The notes: generated by a model not told the origin, from the sequence alone. A stretch of DNA of 64,000 bases from CAIJMU01 sp035530275 (GCA_035530275.1 DATKVC010000010.1:248001-312000); one strand, 5' to 3'. Counted from the stretch's first letter, positions 34,282 through 43,821 are shown. A program made the numbers and translations.

Positions 34282-36146
34282 GTGAGATCTCGCTCCGCGA
34301 GTTCTTCCCATCGCTGCGTTTTGGAGGCGATGAGGGTATCCAATTCGGCGTGGCGCCGGGTCTCGGCGGCGTGATCCCGATCCTTGAAGGCGGGGGAAGC
34401 AAAAAGTTCCTCCAATGCCGATTTCTCCGCCTCGAGCTCGGCGATGATGTCGAGAATGCCTTCAAGCTCCCGGCGCTCCGACCAGGACAGCTTGGCTTCT
34501 CGCTTTCGGCCGGCGCCCTGCTTCGACGAGGCGCCGTCCTCCGTCTGCGCGGAGGGAGCGGCGACACTCTGCGGCTTGGCTTCCATGCTGGCCACCCAGT
34601 CGCTCCAGCCTCCCGGAAAGCTGCCGAAGCCGCCTTTGCCGTCGAGGACGACAAGGCTATCCACCGTCCTGTCGAGGAAGGCCCGATCATGGGAGACCAC
34701 GAGGAGGGAGCCCGCGAAATCGTCCAGCCAGTCCTCGAGGAGTTCGATGGTCGCAATGTCGAGATCGTTGGTCGGTTCGTCCAAAAGGAGGACATTGGGC
34801 GAGTCGGCGAGGAGACGCACGAGCTGCAAGCGGCGCCTCTCGCCACCTGAAAGTCTCGACGCCTGCATCGACTGAAAAGCTCGAGGAAAACCGAAGCGCT
34901 CGAGAAAATCCTCGGCGGAGAGGCTTGTTCCGTCTCCCATCCTGATGCGCTCGGCCTTGTCCCGCACTATGTCGATGAGCGTCGCCCTGCCGTCCATGGA
35001 TTCGCCCCGTTGGTCGAATAGCCCGACCCTGAGGGTGTCGCCGCGCGATATGCTTCCCCGATCGGGCTCGAGCCCTCCCGCGGCCAGCGCCAAGAGTGTC
35101 GACTTGCCCGAGCCGTTCGGCCCGATGACGCCGATGCGAGATGCCGGCAAAAAGTCCCAACTAAAGGGATCAAGGACTTTCTTCCCGTCGAAGCCCTTTG
35201 CCACCGAATCGAACACTATCCCTTTCTTGCCGAGACGAACGCTGACGGAAGCGAACTTAGCACCCTCGGATTCGCGCTCCAGGCCCGAGGCTTGCATTCC
35301 CCGAATGACATCCTTGCGGCGCTCGCTCTTCCCCGCCCTGGCCCTCGCTCCCCGCGCGAGCCAGGCGAGTTCGATCTTGAGCTTGGCGAGGCGGCGGCTT
35401 TCCGCTTTTTCGAGGGCGGCTTCGCGTTCGGTCTTCCTCTGAAGCCAATCCGAGTAATTTCCCGGATGGGCAAAGACCTGGCGCCTGTCGATCTCGAGAA
35501 TGCTCGTCGCGACGGCGTCGATGAACCAGCGGTCGTGGGTGACGAAAAGAAGGGCGCCTTCCCGCGCGGCGAGACGCCTTTCGAGCCAGGAGATCGACTC
35601 CACGTCGAGGTGATTGGTCGGCTCGTCGAGGATGAGGAGTTCGGAATACGTGGATAGGGCCCGCGCTATGGCGGCCTTTTTCGCCATGCCGCCGGAAAAG
35701 CTCCCGATGTCGGCGCCTGGATCGTCGAGTCCCAACTCCGCGCAGAGGGCGAGAAAACGATTCTCCAGGCTGACAGGGCCGTGGCTCTCGAGTTCTTCTT
35801 CGAGCGAGGTCGGGGGAAGGCCACCCGATGCGAGTATATGCCTGCGCTGTCGCGCGAGAGCGATTTCGGGGGCCTCCCCGAGGTAGAGGAAATCTATAAG
35901 ACTCGTACCGGCGGGAGTCGGCGGCGCCTGCTCGAGAACCGCGATAGAAAGGCCGCGTTTGCGGGCGACGCGGCCCTTGTCGGGAACGAGGCTGCCGGCG
36001 ACGAGGCGAAGGAGACTCGTCTTGCCCGAGCCGTTCCTCCCGACGACGGCGATGTTCTCGCCTTCTTCGATACCGGCGGTGACATCCTCGAAGAGATAGC
36101 CGTCCTTGAGCGCGACGCCGAGCCTGTCGAGTACGACGAGATTCAT
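34278..36146 (-). CDS. uup: ABC-F family ATPase Uup
   Basis: 622 aa with two ABC modules and no membrane domain. Module 1: VVGRNGSGKTSLLRLVAG, FSGGMAKKAAIARAL, LLILDEPTNHLDVESISWLE. Linker with the arginine-rich LARGARARAGKSERRKDV typical of Uup. Module 2: VIGPNGSGKSTLLALAAG, LSGGERRRLQLVRLLA, LLLDEPTNDLDIATIEL. A C-terminal coiled-coil domain of about 90 residues (LSWSERRELEGILDIIAELE) matches the Uup DNA/ribosome-binding tail. It starts 16 bases after potD and overlaps srkA. Confidence 0.9.
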   Translation of the reverse strand: MNLVVLDRLGVALKDGYLFEDVTAGIEEGENIAVVGRNGSGKTSLLRLVAGSLVPDKGRVARKRGLSIAVLEQAPPTPAGTSLIDFLYLGEAPEIALARQRRHILASGGLPPTSLEEELESHGPVSLENRFLALCAELGLDDPGADIGSFSGGMAKKAAIARALSTYSELLILDEPTNHLDVESISWLERRLAAREGALLFVTHDRWFIDAVATSILEIDRRQVFAHPGNYSDWLQRKTEREAALEKAESRRLAKLKIELAWLARGARARAGKSERRKDVIRGMQASGLERESEGAKFASVSVRLGKKGIVFDSVAKGFDGKKVLDPFSWDFLPASRIGVIGPNGSGKSTLLALAAGGLEPDRGSISRGDTLRVGLFDQRGESMDGRATLIDIVRDKAERIRMGDGTSLSAEDFLERFGFPRAFQSMQASRLSGGERRRLQLVRLLADSPNVLLLDEPTNDLDIATIELLEDWLDDFAGSLLVVSHDRAFLDRTVDSLVVLDGKGGFGSFPGGWSDWVASMEAKPQSVAAPSAQTEDGASSKQGAGRKREAKLSWSERRELEGILDIIAELEAEKSALEELFASPAFKDRDHAAETRRHAELDTLIASKTQRWEELAERDLT

Positions 36147-36162
36147 CGATTCCTGCTTGGCA

Positions 36163-37233
36163 TCATTGACCGACCCTGATGTCCTGCCAGATCGCGTTGT
36201 ACTTGTCCAGGCCGGGGCCGAGGTCGTCCTTGGTTTCGCATTTGGCGAGATCCTCCACCTTGTACCACATGTCCCCTTTCTTTAGGGCCCTGGCCGGCAC
36301 GTTGACCGAACTTGGGAAGCCGAAGGCGTCGACGAAGGCCGCGTAATTCTCAGGCCTATGGATGTAGTCGATGAACTTCTCGGCGAGATCGAGGTTTTTC
36401 GAGCCCTTGAGAATGACCATTGAATCTATGTACATCGGTCCGCCTTCGGCGGGGATGAAGAAGTCGACATCGGATCTTTTCGCCGGATCGTATTCGGCAA
36501 AAATATTCTCGGCGTAACCCTGGGCAACCCAGACGTCGCCGGCCGCGAAGTTCTTGGCGAAGGCCTCGGCGTCGAACTTGAGTAAGTTCGGCTTCCACTC
36601 GTCATTGATCAATTTCTTCGCGGCCGCGAGTTGGCCGTCGTCCAGAGTGTTCACCGAATATCCGAGATGGGCGAGGGCATCGCCCATGACCTCGCGCATG
36701 TCGTCGAGCATGGTCATCTTTCCCTCGAGATCCTTTCGCCCGAATATCGACCAGGAACGATCGTAGTTCTTGACCTTCGTTTTGTTGACCGCGATGCCGG
36801 CGGCGCCCATGTAATAAGGGACTGAGTACTTGTTGCCGGGGTCGAAAGTACATTTCGCCAGCACCGCCGGGTCGATATTCTTGAAATTGGGTATCTTGGC
36901 GTGGTCGATGGGGGCGAGCATGCCTTCCTTTATCATGATGGAAACGTAGTCGCCCGAGGGAAAGGTGATGTCGTAATTGGAGCCGCCGGCCTTGAGCTTC
37001 GCGAACATCTCCTCGTTCGAGGCGAAGGTGTCGTAGACGACCTGCGCCCCGTACTCCTTCTCGAAACCCTTTATCACCGAATCGGGGGTGTAATACGTCC
37101 AATTGAAAATATACAGTTTCTTGGGCCCCGCCTCGCTTTTCGAGCACGAGACCGTCCCCGCGGCGATTGCGACAGCCGCCAGGACGAGAATCGAGCTCCT
37201 CAAGATTCCGCGCAGGGATACGAATGCCTTCAT
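36163..37233 (-). CDS. potD: Spermidine/putrescine-binding lipoprotein PotD
   Basis: 356 aa periplasmic binding protein of the polyamine ABC transporter. Lipoprotein signal with Cys at about residue 30 (AGTVSCSK), then KLYIFNWTYYTPDSVIKGFE, FASNEEMFAKLKAG, YDITFPSGDYVSIMIKEGML and SVPYYMGAAGIAVN, all typical of PotD. GGAGGAGG lies 7 bases upstream of the ATG. It is last in potABCD, separated from potC by 99 bases containing a stem-loop. Confidence 0.94.
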   Translation of the reverse strand: MKAFVSLRGILRSSILVLAAVAIAAGTVSCSKSEAGPKKLYIFNWTYYTPDSVIKGFEKEYGAQVVYDTFASNEEMFAKLKAGGSNYDITFPSGDYVSIMIKEGMLAPIDHAKIPNFKNIDPAVLAKCTFDPGNKYSVPYYMGAAGIAVNKTKVKNYDRSWSIFGRKDLEGKMTMLDDMREVMGDALAHLGYSVNTLDDGQLAAAKKLINDEWKPNLLKFDAEAFAKNFAAGDVWVAQGYAENIFAEYDPAKRSDVDFFIPAEGGPMYIDSMVILKGSKNLDLAEKFIDYIHRPENYAAFVDAFGFPSSVNVPARALKKGDMWYKVEDLAKCETKDDLGPGLDKYNAIWQDIRVGQ

Positions 37234-37257
37234 GCGGATACCTCCTCCTTTGTTTAT

Positions 37258-37277
37258 GCGACGGCGGAGGCCGTCGC
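37258..37277 (-). other. Intercistronic stem-loop between potC and potD
   Basis: Perfect 8-bp stem GCGACGGC/GCCGTCGC with a 4-nt loop, 24 bases before the potD start on the minus strand. Followed by ATAAACAAAGG rather than a U run. Probably an mRNA-stabilising or processing hairpin allowing more PotD than permease. Confidence 0.6.
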
Positions 37278-37332
37278 CTGGAACCCATGTGAAACCGTGC
37301 CGCCAGGCTTACTCGCCATGCCCGATCCTCGC

Positions 37333-38121
37333 TCAGGCGCGGGACGCGAAGGCCTTGAGAAAGCGCCTCGAAGGATAGACGAGGAGGACGGTCCCGGCGA
37401 CCATCACGACGGAAAGGGCATTGATCACCGGAGACACGCCGAAGCGGATCGCCGAATATATATAAAGCGGAAGGGTCGTGGATCCGGGTCCGGCCACGAA
37501 AAAGGTTATGACGAAATCCTCGAGGGAAAGCGTGACGGCCGTGAGCCAGCCCGAGAGGATGCCCGGAGCGACCATGGGCAGGATCACCCTGACGAGGGTT
37601 TGCAGCTCGCTCGCCCCGAGATCCCGCGCGGCCTCGATGACGGAGGAGTCGAATTCCTCGAGCCGCGCCGAAACGAGGAGAAACACGAAGGGAATATTGA
37701 AGGTCGTATGTGCTATGAGAATCGTCGCGATCCCGAGCTTGAGGCCTATGGCGGCGAAGAACACAAGGAGGGACACCCCGACGACGATTTCGGGCAGGAT
37801 CATGGGCATGAAGCTCATCGCCGCGACGTAACCCCTGCCCCTGAAGCGGAATCTGCTCGTCCCCACGGCGGCGAGGCTGCCGAGGGCCGCGGCAGCGGAG
37901 GCCGATCCCAGGGCGACTATGACGCTCTTTCCGAAGGCCTTCCATAATTCCGGCGACTCGAGGAAGAGGCGTTCGTACCAAATCGTCGAGAAGGAGGTGA
38001 AGGAGCCGCCTCTCGACGCATTGAAGGAGTAAAGGAGTAGGACGAGAAGCGGAAGAAAGAGAAAGAAGACGATCGTCCAAAACACCATATTCGAGAAAGA
38101 GGGCCGCTTGGAGGCTTTCAC
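37333..38121 (-). CDS. potC: Polyamine ABC transporter permease PotC
   Basis: 262 aa inner-membrane permease with six predicted helices (first at about 10-31, VFWTIVFFLFLPLLVLLLYS). The EAA loop that docks on the ATPase is EAARDLGASELQTLVRVILP. SFNASRGG and LEDFVITFFVAGPG are PotC-like. The GTG at 38121 overlaps the potB stop (GTGA). Confidence 0.94.
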   Translation of the reverse strand: MKASKRPSFSNMVFWTIVFFLFLPLLVLLLYSFNASRGGSFTSFSTIWYERLFLESPELWKAFGKSVIVALGSASAAAALGSLAAVGTSRFRFRGRGYVAAMSFMPMILPEIVVGVSLLVFFAAIGLKLGIATILIAHTTFNIPFVFLLVSARLEEFDSSVIEAARDLGASELQTLVRVILPMVAPGILSGWLTAVTLSLEDFVITFFVAGPGSTTLPLYIYSAIRFGVSPVINALSVVMVAGTVLLVYPSRRFLKAFASRA

Positions 38122-39032
38122 GAGATGCCCCTCCGCGACCCGGCATTGGCCGTATCCGGTCCGACGAGCCCCTGATCCTCCGCGCTATCGACGACGAGGG
38201 CGGGAGAAGGTCGCCTCGATCCCCAGAGGAAGGCGAGGCTTCCGAGGGCAGCGATCAGGGTGACTGCCATAGAGATCGAGGATGCGAGCGGCCAGTTCCG
38301 CGTCTTCGTCACCTGATCGGCGATGATATTTCCGAGCATATAGGAGTCTTTGCCGCCGACGAGGAGGGGCACCGCGTACGCTCCGAATATCGGGATGAAG
38401 GTGAAGAGGACGGCGGTGACGATGCCGCCCTTGATGTTGGGGAGGAGGACGCGAACAATGGCGTCGAATTTGCTCGCCCCGAGGTCCCGGGCCGCCTCGA
38501 GGAGGGTGAAATCGAATTTGTCGATCGTGGAGAAGAGCGGCAAGATCGCGTAGGGCAGGTACATGTACACGAGGACGACCACGACCGCGGTCTGGTTGTA
38601 GAGGAATTGAACCGGGGAGTCGATTATGCCGATCGCCCTGAGGAGATCGTTCAGGAATCCCTCCGCGCCAAGAATCGATATCCAGGCGTACACGCGCACG
38701 AGAAAATTGGTCCAAAAGGGAACAATTATGAGAAACAATCTCATCGGTTGGTTGCGGCTCCGCGCGATCGAGTATCCCGCGGGAAGGGCGATAAGAATGG
38801 TGATGGCGGTCGCGACGATGGATACGATGAGGGTCCTCAGCGCGACAGACAGGAGGATGGGGCTTCCGAGGGTATGCCAGGCCGCCAAGGAAAATTGCGG
38901 CACGACACCGCCATAGAGGCCCTTCGCGAGGAAGGAATAGGCGACGATGATGCCGAGGGGGGCCGCGAAAAAGACGGTCAGCCAGAGGCCCTGGGGCAGG
39001 GCGTAGATGGGACCGAAATTGCGTTGCCTCAC
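38118..39032 (-). CDS. potB: Polyamine ABC transporter permease PotB
   Basis: 304 aa permease. First helix at about 15-36 (LWLTVFFAAPLGIIVAYSFL), central TNFLVRVYAWISILG and the EAA loop EAARDLGASKFDAIVRVLLP, then FIPIFGAYAVPLLVGG. Six helices expected. The C-terminal tail (SAEDQGLVGPDTANAG) is longer than usual. Start GTG at 39032 overlaps the potA stop. Confidence 0.94.
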   Translation of the reverse strand: MRQRNFGPIYALPQGLWLTVFFAAPLGIIVAYSFLAKGLYGGVVPQFSLAAWHTLGSPILLSVALRTLIVSIVATAITILIALPAGYSIARSRNQPMRLFLIIVPFWTNFLVRVYAWISILGAEGFLNDLLRAIGIIDSPVQFLYNQTAVVVVLVYMYLPYAILPLFSTIDKFDFTLLEAARDLGASKFDAIVRVLLPNIKGGIVTAVLFTFIPIFGAYAVPLLVGGKDSYMLGNIIADQVTKTRNWPLASSISMAVTLIAALGSLAFLWGSRRPSPALVVDSAEDQGLVGPDTANAGSRRGIS

Positions 39033-40165
39033 GGCCGAGACCCCGGACCCTCATCCTCGCGATGCGAACTCTCGACGATTACAGCATCGCGGGGGTTCCA
39101 GGTAAGGTAGACTTCGTCCTTCCACTTTATATCGGGTACGCCTTCCGACCACTGGGCGTGCTGGCGGAAGACGACGAGACTCGCCCCACCCTCGGTACGA
39201 ACGAAATACTTGGATTGAAACCCCGAGTAGATGGGCTCTTCCACGCGGCCGGCGACCACGTTCTTTTCGGCCAAAGATGAATCGGGACGGGAGAGGGATA
39301 TATGCAATTTCTCGGGGCGGACCGCCACGCTGACGCGGGCGCCGACAGGCGCCTCTCCGTTGGCCTCGACGGCGAGCCGACCGAGGCGATCGACCTCGAC
39401 CGTGGCGATTTCCCCCTCTCGCTCGATCACCGTTCCCGAAAAGAGGTTGGTGTCCCCGATGAATCGAGCCACGAAGTCGGTCCGGGGATTCTCGTAGATA
39501 TCCTGGGGGCTGCCGACCTGGAGGACCCTACCCCCGTCCATGACCGCTATCCGGTCGGAGACGGACAGGGCCTCGGCCTGGTCGTGGGTCACATAAATGA
39601 AGGTAATGCCTACTTTATCGTGGATCGAGTCGAGTTCCACGAGCATGTGCTGCCGCAGTTTCGCGTCGAGGGCGGAGAGAGGCTCGTCGAGGAGGAGGAC
39701 CGAGGGCTCGTTGATCAGGGCTCGCGCGATGGCGACTCTCTGCTTCTGTCCGCCCGAAAGCATCGAGGGTTTCTTGGACGCGTGCTTTTCGAGTTGGACG
39801 AGGGAGAGATGCCGCATCACGAGGTCCTTGAGGAGACGATGGGGTGTCTTCCTGATGCGGAGGGGAAAGGCTACGTTCTCGAATACGCTGAGGTGGGGGA
39901 AAAGCGCGTAGCTCTGGAAGACGGTGTTGCAGCCCCGCTTGTCGGGGGGAAGCTCGGTGACGTCCTTGCCGTCGAGGTGGACGAGGCCGACATCAGGCTC
40001 TTCGAAACCGGCGATGACGCGAAGCAGGGTCGTCTTGCCGCAACCCGAGGGACCGAGGAGGCTGAAAAATTCGCCTTTTTTGATCGAGAGGGAGACATCC
40101 TTCAGCGCTTGAAAATCGCCGAAGGACTTGGTAATACCCGAGACGCTGACATCCGAACCTATCAT
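39029..40165 (-). CDS. potA: Polyamine ABC transporter ATPase PotA
   Basis: 378 aa. ABC module with LLGPSGCGKTTLLRVIAG (Walker A), a YALFPHLSVFENVAFPL Q-loop region, LSGGQKQRVAIARAL (signature), VLLLDEPLSALD (Walker B) and THDQAEALS (switch). The C-terminal TOBE_2 regulatory domain includes ARVSVAVRPEKLHIS. First gene of potABCD, with a promoter 52-81 bases upstream and AAGGAG near the start. Confidence 0.95.
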   Translation of the reverse strand: MIGSDVSVSGITKSFGDFQALKDVSLSIKKGEFFSLLGPSGCGKTTLLRVIAGFEEPDVGLVHLDGKDVTELPPDKRGCNTVFQSYALFPHLSVFENVAFPLRIRKTPHRLLKDLVMRHLSLVQLEKHASKKPSMLSGGQKQRVAIARALINEPSVLLLDEPLSALDAKLRQHMLVELDSIHDKVGITFIYVTHDQAEALSVSDRIAVMDGGRVLQVGSPQDIYENPRTDFVARFIGDTNLFSGTVIEREGEIATVEVDRLGRLAVEANGEAPVGARVSVAVRPEKLHISLSRPDSSLAEKNVVAGRVEEPIYSGFQSKYFVRTEGGASLVVFRQHAQWSEGVPDIKWKDEVYLTWNPRDAVIVESSHREDEGPGSRP

Positions 40166-40216
40166 CCCGGTATCGCTCCTTGCCCGGCCCGGCGGCCGCC
40201 CTCATGGGTTTTCTAG

Positions 40217-40246
40217 GGTATAGGGACAAGGCTCCCTATTAGTCAA
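40217..40246 (-). promoter_or_regulatory. sigma-70 type promoter of potABCD
   Basis: Minus strand TTGACT (40241-40246), an 18-bp spacer and TATACC (40217-40222). Leader of about 45 nt before the AAGGAG of potA. The only clear promoter before potABCD; no operator repeats seen. Confidence 0.65.
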
Positions 40247-40275
40247 TACGCCGGACCGGGCGGAAGGAGGCCGGA

Positions 40276-41955
40276 TTATCTTCCGATGGTCGCCCTCACC
40301 TTCTCGATGGCCTTCGCCTCGACGGCCTCGGCTTCGGAAATCAGGGCATTCGCCTGTCTCTCGAGGTTCTCCGCAAAGGCCCTATCCTTCACGCCTGCGA
40401 GGTTGATGAGGACGTTGAAGGCCGCGCCGATTACCGCCGAACGGGCCATGAGGGCTCCCACCCCGGCATCGGAAACGGAATTGACATTGCCCTTTTCCGC
40501 CGCTTCCACGCAGAGTTTGGCGGCTTCCAGCGAGGCTTTTGCCGAAGCGAGAGGAACCTCGGCGGCCCTTTTGTTGGCGGCCTCCAGCGCCGCTTCGCGC
40601 GCTGCCTTCTCGGCTTCGGTGGCCTTCGGCAGCCGCCCCGCTTCGAGGATGCCGTTGAAGGCGGCCGTGTCCTCGTCGACGGCGTCGAGGAGGCGCTCTT
40701 TCACGGACTGGGCCTTGACTGCGAGGGCCGAAAGTTCGCTCCACTTCGCCTCGTAGCCCTTTTTTCCGACGGTGAGGTTTCCGACCATCGCGGCGAGGGC
40801 CGCGCCGAGACTGCCCGCGAGGGCAGCTACCGAACCGCCTCCGGGAGCCACTGAATCGTTGGACACTTCGTCGACGAAATCGACGGTTCGCATCGAGACG
40901 AGGGGGCGCTGCGGATTGCAGGCCCATTCCACGATCTTCTTCGCCGGGTCGAAGGTTCCCACCGAGGCGAGGCCCATGGACCTGATCGCGGTCTCGACAA
41001 GTTCGAGGCTGCTCGCGCCTTCGCTCTTGCCAGTCTTGGAGAGGAAATGCCTGCCGGCTGCGAGAAGGGGTTCCAGCGGAACGAGTCCGACGATCTCCGA
41101 ACCGGTGACCAGCATGCCGAGCTTTTCGGCCTCGGCCTTGACGGTTTCGAAGACCACATGCAGGGGCGTCGCATGATAGTCGAGAAGATTGATCGAAACC
41201 TGGGCAAGACGGTAGCTGTCGATGTACCAACCTATAGCCCGCACCTCCTTGAGGAGGCCGGGCAGTTTTACCGTTGCGCCGGAGGCATCCTTGAGGACGT
41301 TGCCCGCTGCGTCCTTCGCGGCCCTTCCGCCTTCGCGGATCGTGAGGGCAATTTCGTTGGCGAGCTTCTTGTCCCTCGTGTTGAGGTTGACGTTGTAGGC
41401 GATGAGAAACTCGCGGGCGCCGGTAACGGTCGCTCCCCACCGGGGTACGAAGGTCGCGGGTCCGAAATCGGGCTTCCACTCGGACTTCGCGAGCTTGTCG
41501 GGCAGGGCCTCGTATTCGCCGGAACGGATGTCGGCGAGACTCTTCCTCTCCGGGCGGCTCGCGGCCTTTTCATAGAGATAGACGGGCACGCCGAGCTCCC
41601 TCGCGAGGGACTCGCCGAAGCGCTTCGACAGGGCGACGCAGTCCTCCATCGATAGGCCGGACACGGGCACGAAGGGACATACGTCGAGGGCGCCCATCCT
41701 CGGATGAGCGCCGGAATGCCGGGCCATGTCGATGGATTCCCAGGCGGCCCTCGCCGCGGCGAGGGCCGCGGAAAGGACGGCCTCGGGCTCGCCCACGAAG
41801 GTATAGACGGTTCGATTCGTGTCGGGGCCGGGATCGACGTCGAGGAGCGACACGCCTACTACCGAGCGGATGGCCTGTGCTATCGCCTCGATCTTCGCCT
41901 TGTCGCGGCCCTCGGAAAAATTGGGGACGCATTCAACAATCTTCCTCTCGCTCAT
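40276..41955 (-). CDS. ftcD: Bifunctional glutamate formimidoyltransferase / formiminotetrahydrofolate cyclodeaminase
   Basis: 559 aa fusion of the last step of histidine degradation with folate recycling. The N-terminal transferase has ERKIVECVPNFSEGRD, VDPGPDTNRTVYTFVG and RHSGAHPRMGALDVCPF. The C-terminal cyclodeaminase has NDSVAPGGGSVAALAGSLGA, TVGKKGYEAKW and DEDTAAFNGILEAGRLP. AAGGAG is 5 bases before the ATG at 41955. Both activities in one chain match the vertebrate and some bacterial FtcD arrangement. No other hut gene is in the window. Confidence 0.94.
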   Translation of the reverse strand: MSERKIVECVPNFSEGRDKAKIEAIAQAIRSVVGVSLLDVDPGPDTNRTVYTFVGEPEAVLSAALAAARAAWESIDMARHSGAHPRMGALDVCPFVPVSGLSMEDCVALSKRFGESLARELGVPVYLYEKAASRPERKSLADIRSGEYEALPDKLAKSEWKPDFGPATFVPRWGATVTGAREFLIAYNVNLNTRDKKLANEIALTIREGGRAAKDAAGNVLKDASGATVKLPGLLKEVRAIGWYIDSYRLAQVSINLLDYHATPLHVVFETVKAEAEKLGMLVTGSEIVGLVPLEPLLAAGRHFLSKTGKSEGASSLELVETAIRSMGLASVGTFDPAKKIVEWACNPQRPLVSMRTVDFVDEVSNDSVAPGGGSVAALAGSLGAALAAMVGNLTVGKKGYEAKWSELSALAVKAQSVKERLLDAVDEDTAAFNGILEAGRLPKATEAEKAAREAALEAANKRAAEVPLASAKASLEAAKLCVEAAEKGNVNSVSDAGVGALMARSAVIGAAFNVLINLAGVKDRAFAENLERQANALISEAEAVEAKAIEKVRATIGR

Positions 41956-41979
41956 CCCAGCTCCTTGCAATTGATATGA

Positions 41980-43785
41980 TCAAGCCTTCGGTTTTCGCGG
42001 CCGGGGCGGTCGCGTCGAGGTCTTTCCGTATGTTTCATGGGAAGGTGTCTTCCTGTCCGGCTTGTCGGACCGTTCCGGCTTGTCGGACCGTTCCGGCCTG
42101 TCTTTAAAGCTGCGGGGATATTGCCCTTCTTTGCGGAAGGGTCCGCTCCTCTTGACCGGACCCTCTCCGCGTTGGGTCGCGAGCCTTACGGGAGGCAGGC
42201 CACCCGAGCCCTGGGCAGAACGGATGACCTTCTCTGCCGCGTCGAAAGGCACCGTAAGAAACGAGAAATTCTCGTAGACCTCGATACCGCCGACAAGACG
42301 ATCGGGAAGGCCCGACAGGCGCTTGACCAAACTAGCCAGGCTCCGCGGCGTCGCCCCGTCGCGGCGGCCGACGCCAACGAAGAGGCGAGAGGTCGCCGCC
42401 GCGTCGACCGAGGTTTCCGCAATCTCGCGATAGCGACGCGGGTCGAGTTCGGCGCCGAAGGCTTCGAAGAGAGCGGCGGCGAGGGCATCCCTCGCTGGAA
42501 TCCTGGCGATGAGCTCGTCGGCGAACTCCTTCCAGGGTCCCTGCTCGTCGACGCCTTCCTTGCCCGCCGCCACGACCTCCTCCGAGGCCCCTAACTTCTC
42601 GGCCCGGGCGAGGAGCCTTCCCCTGAGGCGCTCCTTGCGGGTCGCGATGAGCTCGGAAACGGCCGGGACCTTGCCCTTCTTGAGGGAGGTGCCACCGACC
42701 TTCTTGATGCGGAACAGCTTGCGGTACTCGTCTGGCGTGACGAAGGTGACCGCCGTACCGGCGTTCCCCGCCCTGCCGGTCCGTCCCACGCGATGGACGT
42801 AGGACTCCGAATCGTGGGGAAGAGACCAATTGATAACATGGCTGAGCCGATCGATGTCGATTCCCCTCGCCGCGACGTCCGTGGCGACGAGCACTCTGAG
42901 CCTTCGATCGCGGAAACGCGCGAGGGTCCGCTCGCGTCGATCCTGGCTGATGTCGCCGTGGAGGACGTCGGATTCGTAGCCCTTCGCCTCGAGCTCGCTC
43001 GCGACGCGGTCTGCCTCTATCTTCGTCGCGGTGAACACGATGCCGAAAAATTCCTCCTCGGCGTCGATGATGCGGCAGAGGGCCTCGATCCTGTCCTGCT
43101 CCCGCACCTCCATCCAGACCTGCTCGGCGAGCTCGGTCGCGACGGCCTCGCTCGAATCCTCGATGACCTCGTGGTTCTTGAGGTGACGCTTGGCGATGCG
43201 ATGGACTCCGTCGGGCATGGTCGCCGAAAAGAGCACCGTTCTTTTGCTCTCCGGCGATTTCGCCATCACGGTTTCGATATCTTCTATGAAACCCATGTCG
43301 AGCATTTCGTCCGCCTCGTCAAGGACGAGGTATTCGAGGTTCGAGAGGTCGATGGAGCCGCGCTCCATGTGGTCGAGTACACGCCCCGGCGTGCCGACGA
43401 CGATCTCGACGCCGGCGGACAGCCGCCGGAATTGCTCGCCGTAGGAGGCTCCTCCATAGATTGCCGCGATGCGAGGGCGGGCGGCGCTCCGCAGCGAGGA
43501 TATCTCGCCGGCCACTTGGATCGCGAGTTCCCGGGTCGGGACGAGAACCAGGGCGAGTATCCCTTTGCCGGGGGACTTCGCGAGGAGTTCGAGCAAGGGA
43601 ATGCCGAAGGCGGCCGTCTTGCCCGTTCCCGTTCGAGCCCTCGCGATGAGATCACCGCCGGGCACGAGGAGCCTCGGAATGGCGAGGCGCTGGATGGGGG
43701 TTGGCTCCTCGAAGCCCTTCTTCTTGACCGCGGCCAGGACTGCCGGGTCGAGGCCGAAGGACTCAAAACCGCTTATGTCGCTCAT
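41980..43785 (-). CDS. DEAD-box RNA helicase with DbpA-type C-terminal domain
   Basis: 601 aa. Q-motif GFEEPTPIQ, Walker A ARARTGTGKTAAFG, PTRELAIQV, LDEADEMLDMGF (DEAD), FSATMPD (SAT), VATDVAARGIDI and HRVGRTGRAG: a complete helicase core, residues 1-370. About residues 470-550 form a DbpA-like RNA-binding domain (SRLFVGVGRRDGATPRSLASL). The tail is basic with a PERSDK repeat and KTPSHETYGK. I set the start at the ATG at 43785, just before GFESFGLDPAVL; it has no Shine-Dalgarno, and TACACT lies 6 bases upstream. Likely a ribosome-assembly or cold-stress helicase. Confidence 0.92.
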   Translation of the reverse strand: MSDISGFESFGLDPAVLAAVKKKGFEEPTPIQRLAIPRLLVPGGDLIARARTGTGKTAAFGIPLLELLAKSPGKGILALVLVPTRELAIQVAGEISSLRSAARPRIAAIYGGASYGEQFRRLSAGVEIVVGTPGRVLDHMERGSIDLSNLEYLVLDEADEMLDMGFIEDIETVMAKSPESKRTVLFSATMPDGVHRIAKRHLKNHEVIEDSSEAVATELAEQVWMEVREQDRIEALCRIIDAEEEFFGIVFTATKIEADRVASELEAKGYESDVLHGDISQDRRERTLARFRDRRLRVLVATDVAARGIDIDRLSHVINWSLPHDSESYVHRVGRTGRAGNAGTAVTFVTPDEYRKLFRIKKVGGTSLKKGKVPAVSELIATRKERLRGRLLARAEKLGASEEVVAAGKEGVDEQGPWKEFADELIARIPARDALAAALFEAFGAELDPRRYREIAETSVDAAATSRLFVGVGRRDGATPRSLASLVKRLSGLPDRLVGGIEVYENFSFLTVPFDAAEKVIRSAQGSGGLPPVRLATQRGEGPVKRSGPFRKEGQYPRSFKDRPERSDKPERSDKPDRKTPSHETYGKTSTRPPRPRKPKA

Positions 43786-43791
43786 TTGGCC

Positions 43792-43821
43792 AGTGTAGGT
43801 CTTTTGAGGCCTCTTCAACAA
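43792..43821 (-). promoter_or_regulatory. Candidate leaderless promoter of the DEAD-box gene
   Basis: Minus strand TTGTTG (43816-43821), an 18-bp spacer and TACACT (43792-43797), ending 6 bases before the ATG. Hexamers are moderate matches; the spacing fits a start at the initiation codon. Confidence 0.45.

Noticed and set aside
36602..38146. 514-codon minus-strand frame across potD, potC and potB
   Set aside because: Out-of-frame reading through three genes with clear homology in another frame.
42061..42110. 18-bp tandem repeat as a regulatory repeat
   Set aside because: It encodes the PERSDK repeats in the basic tail of the DEAD-box helicase.
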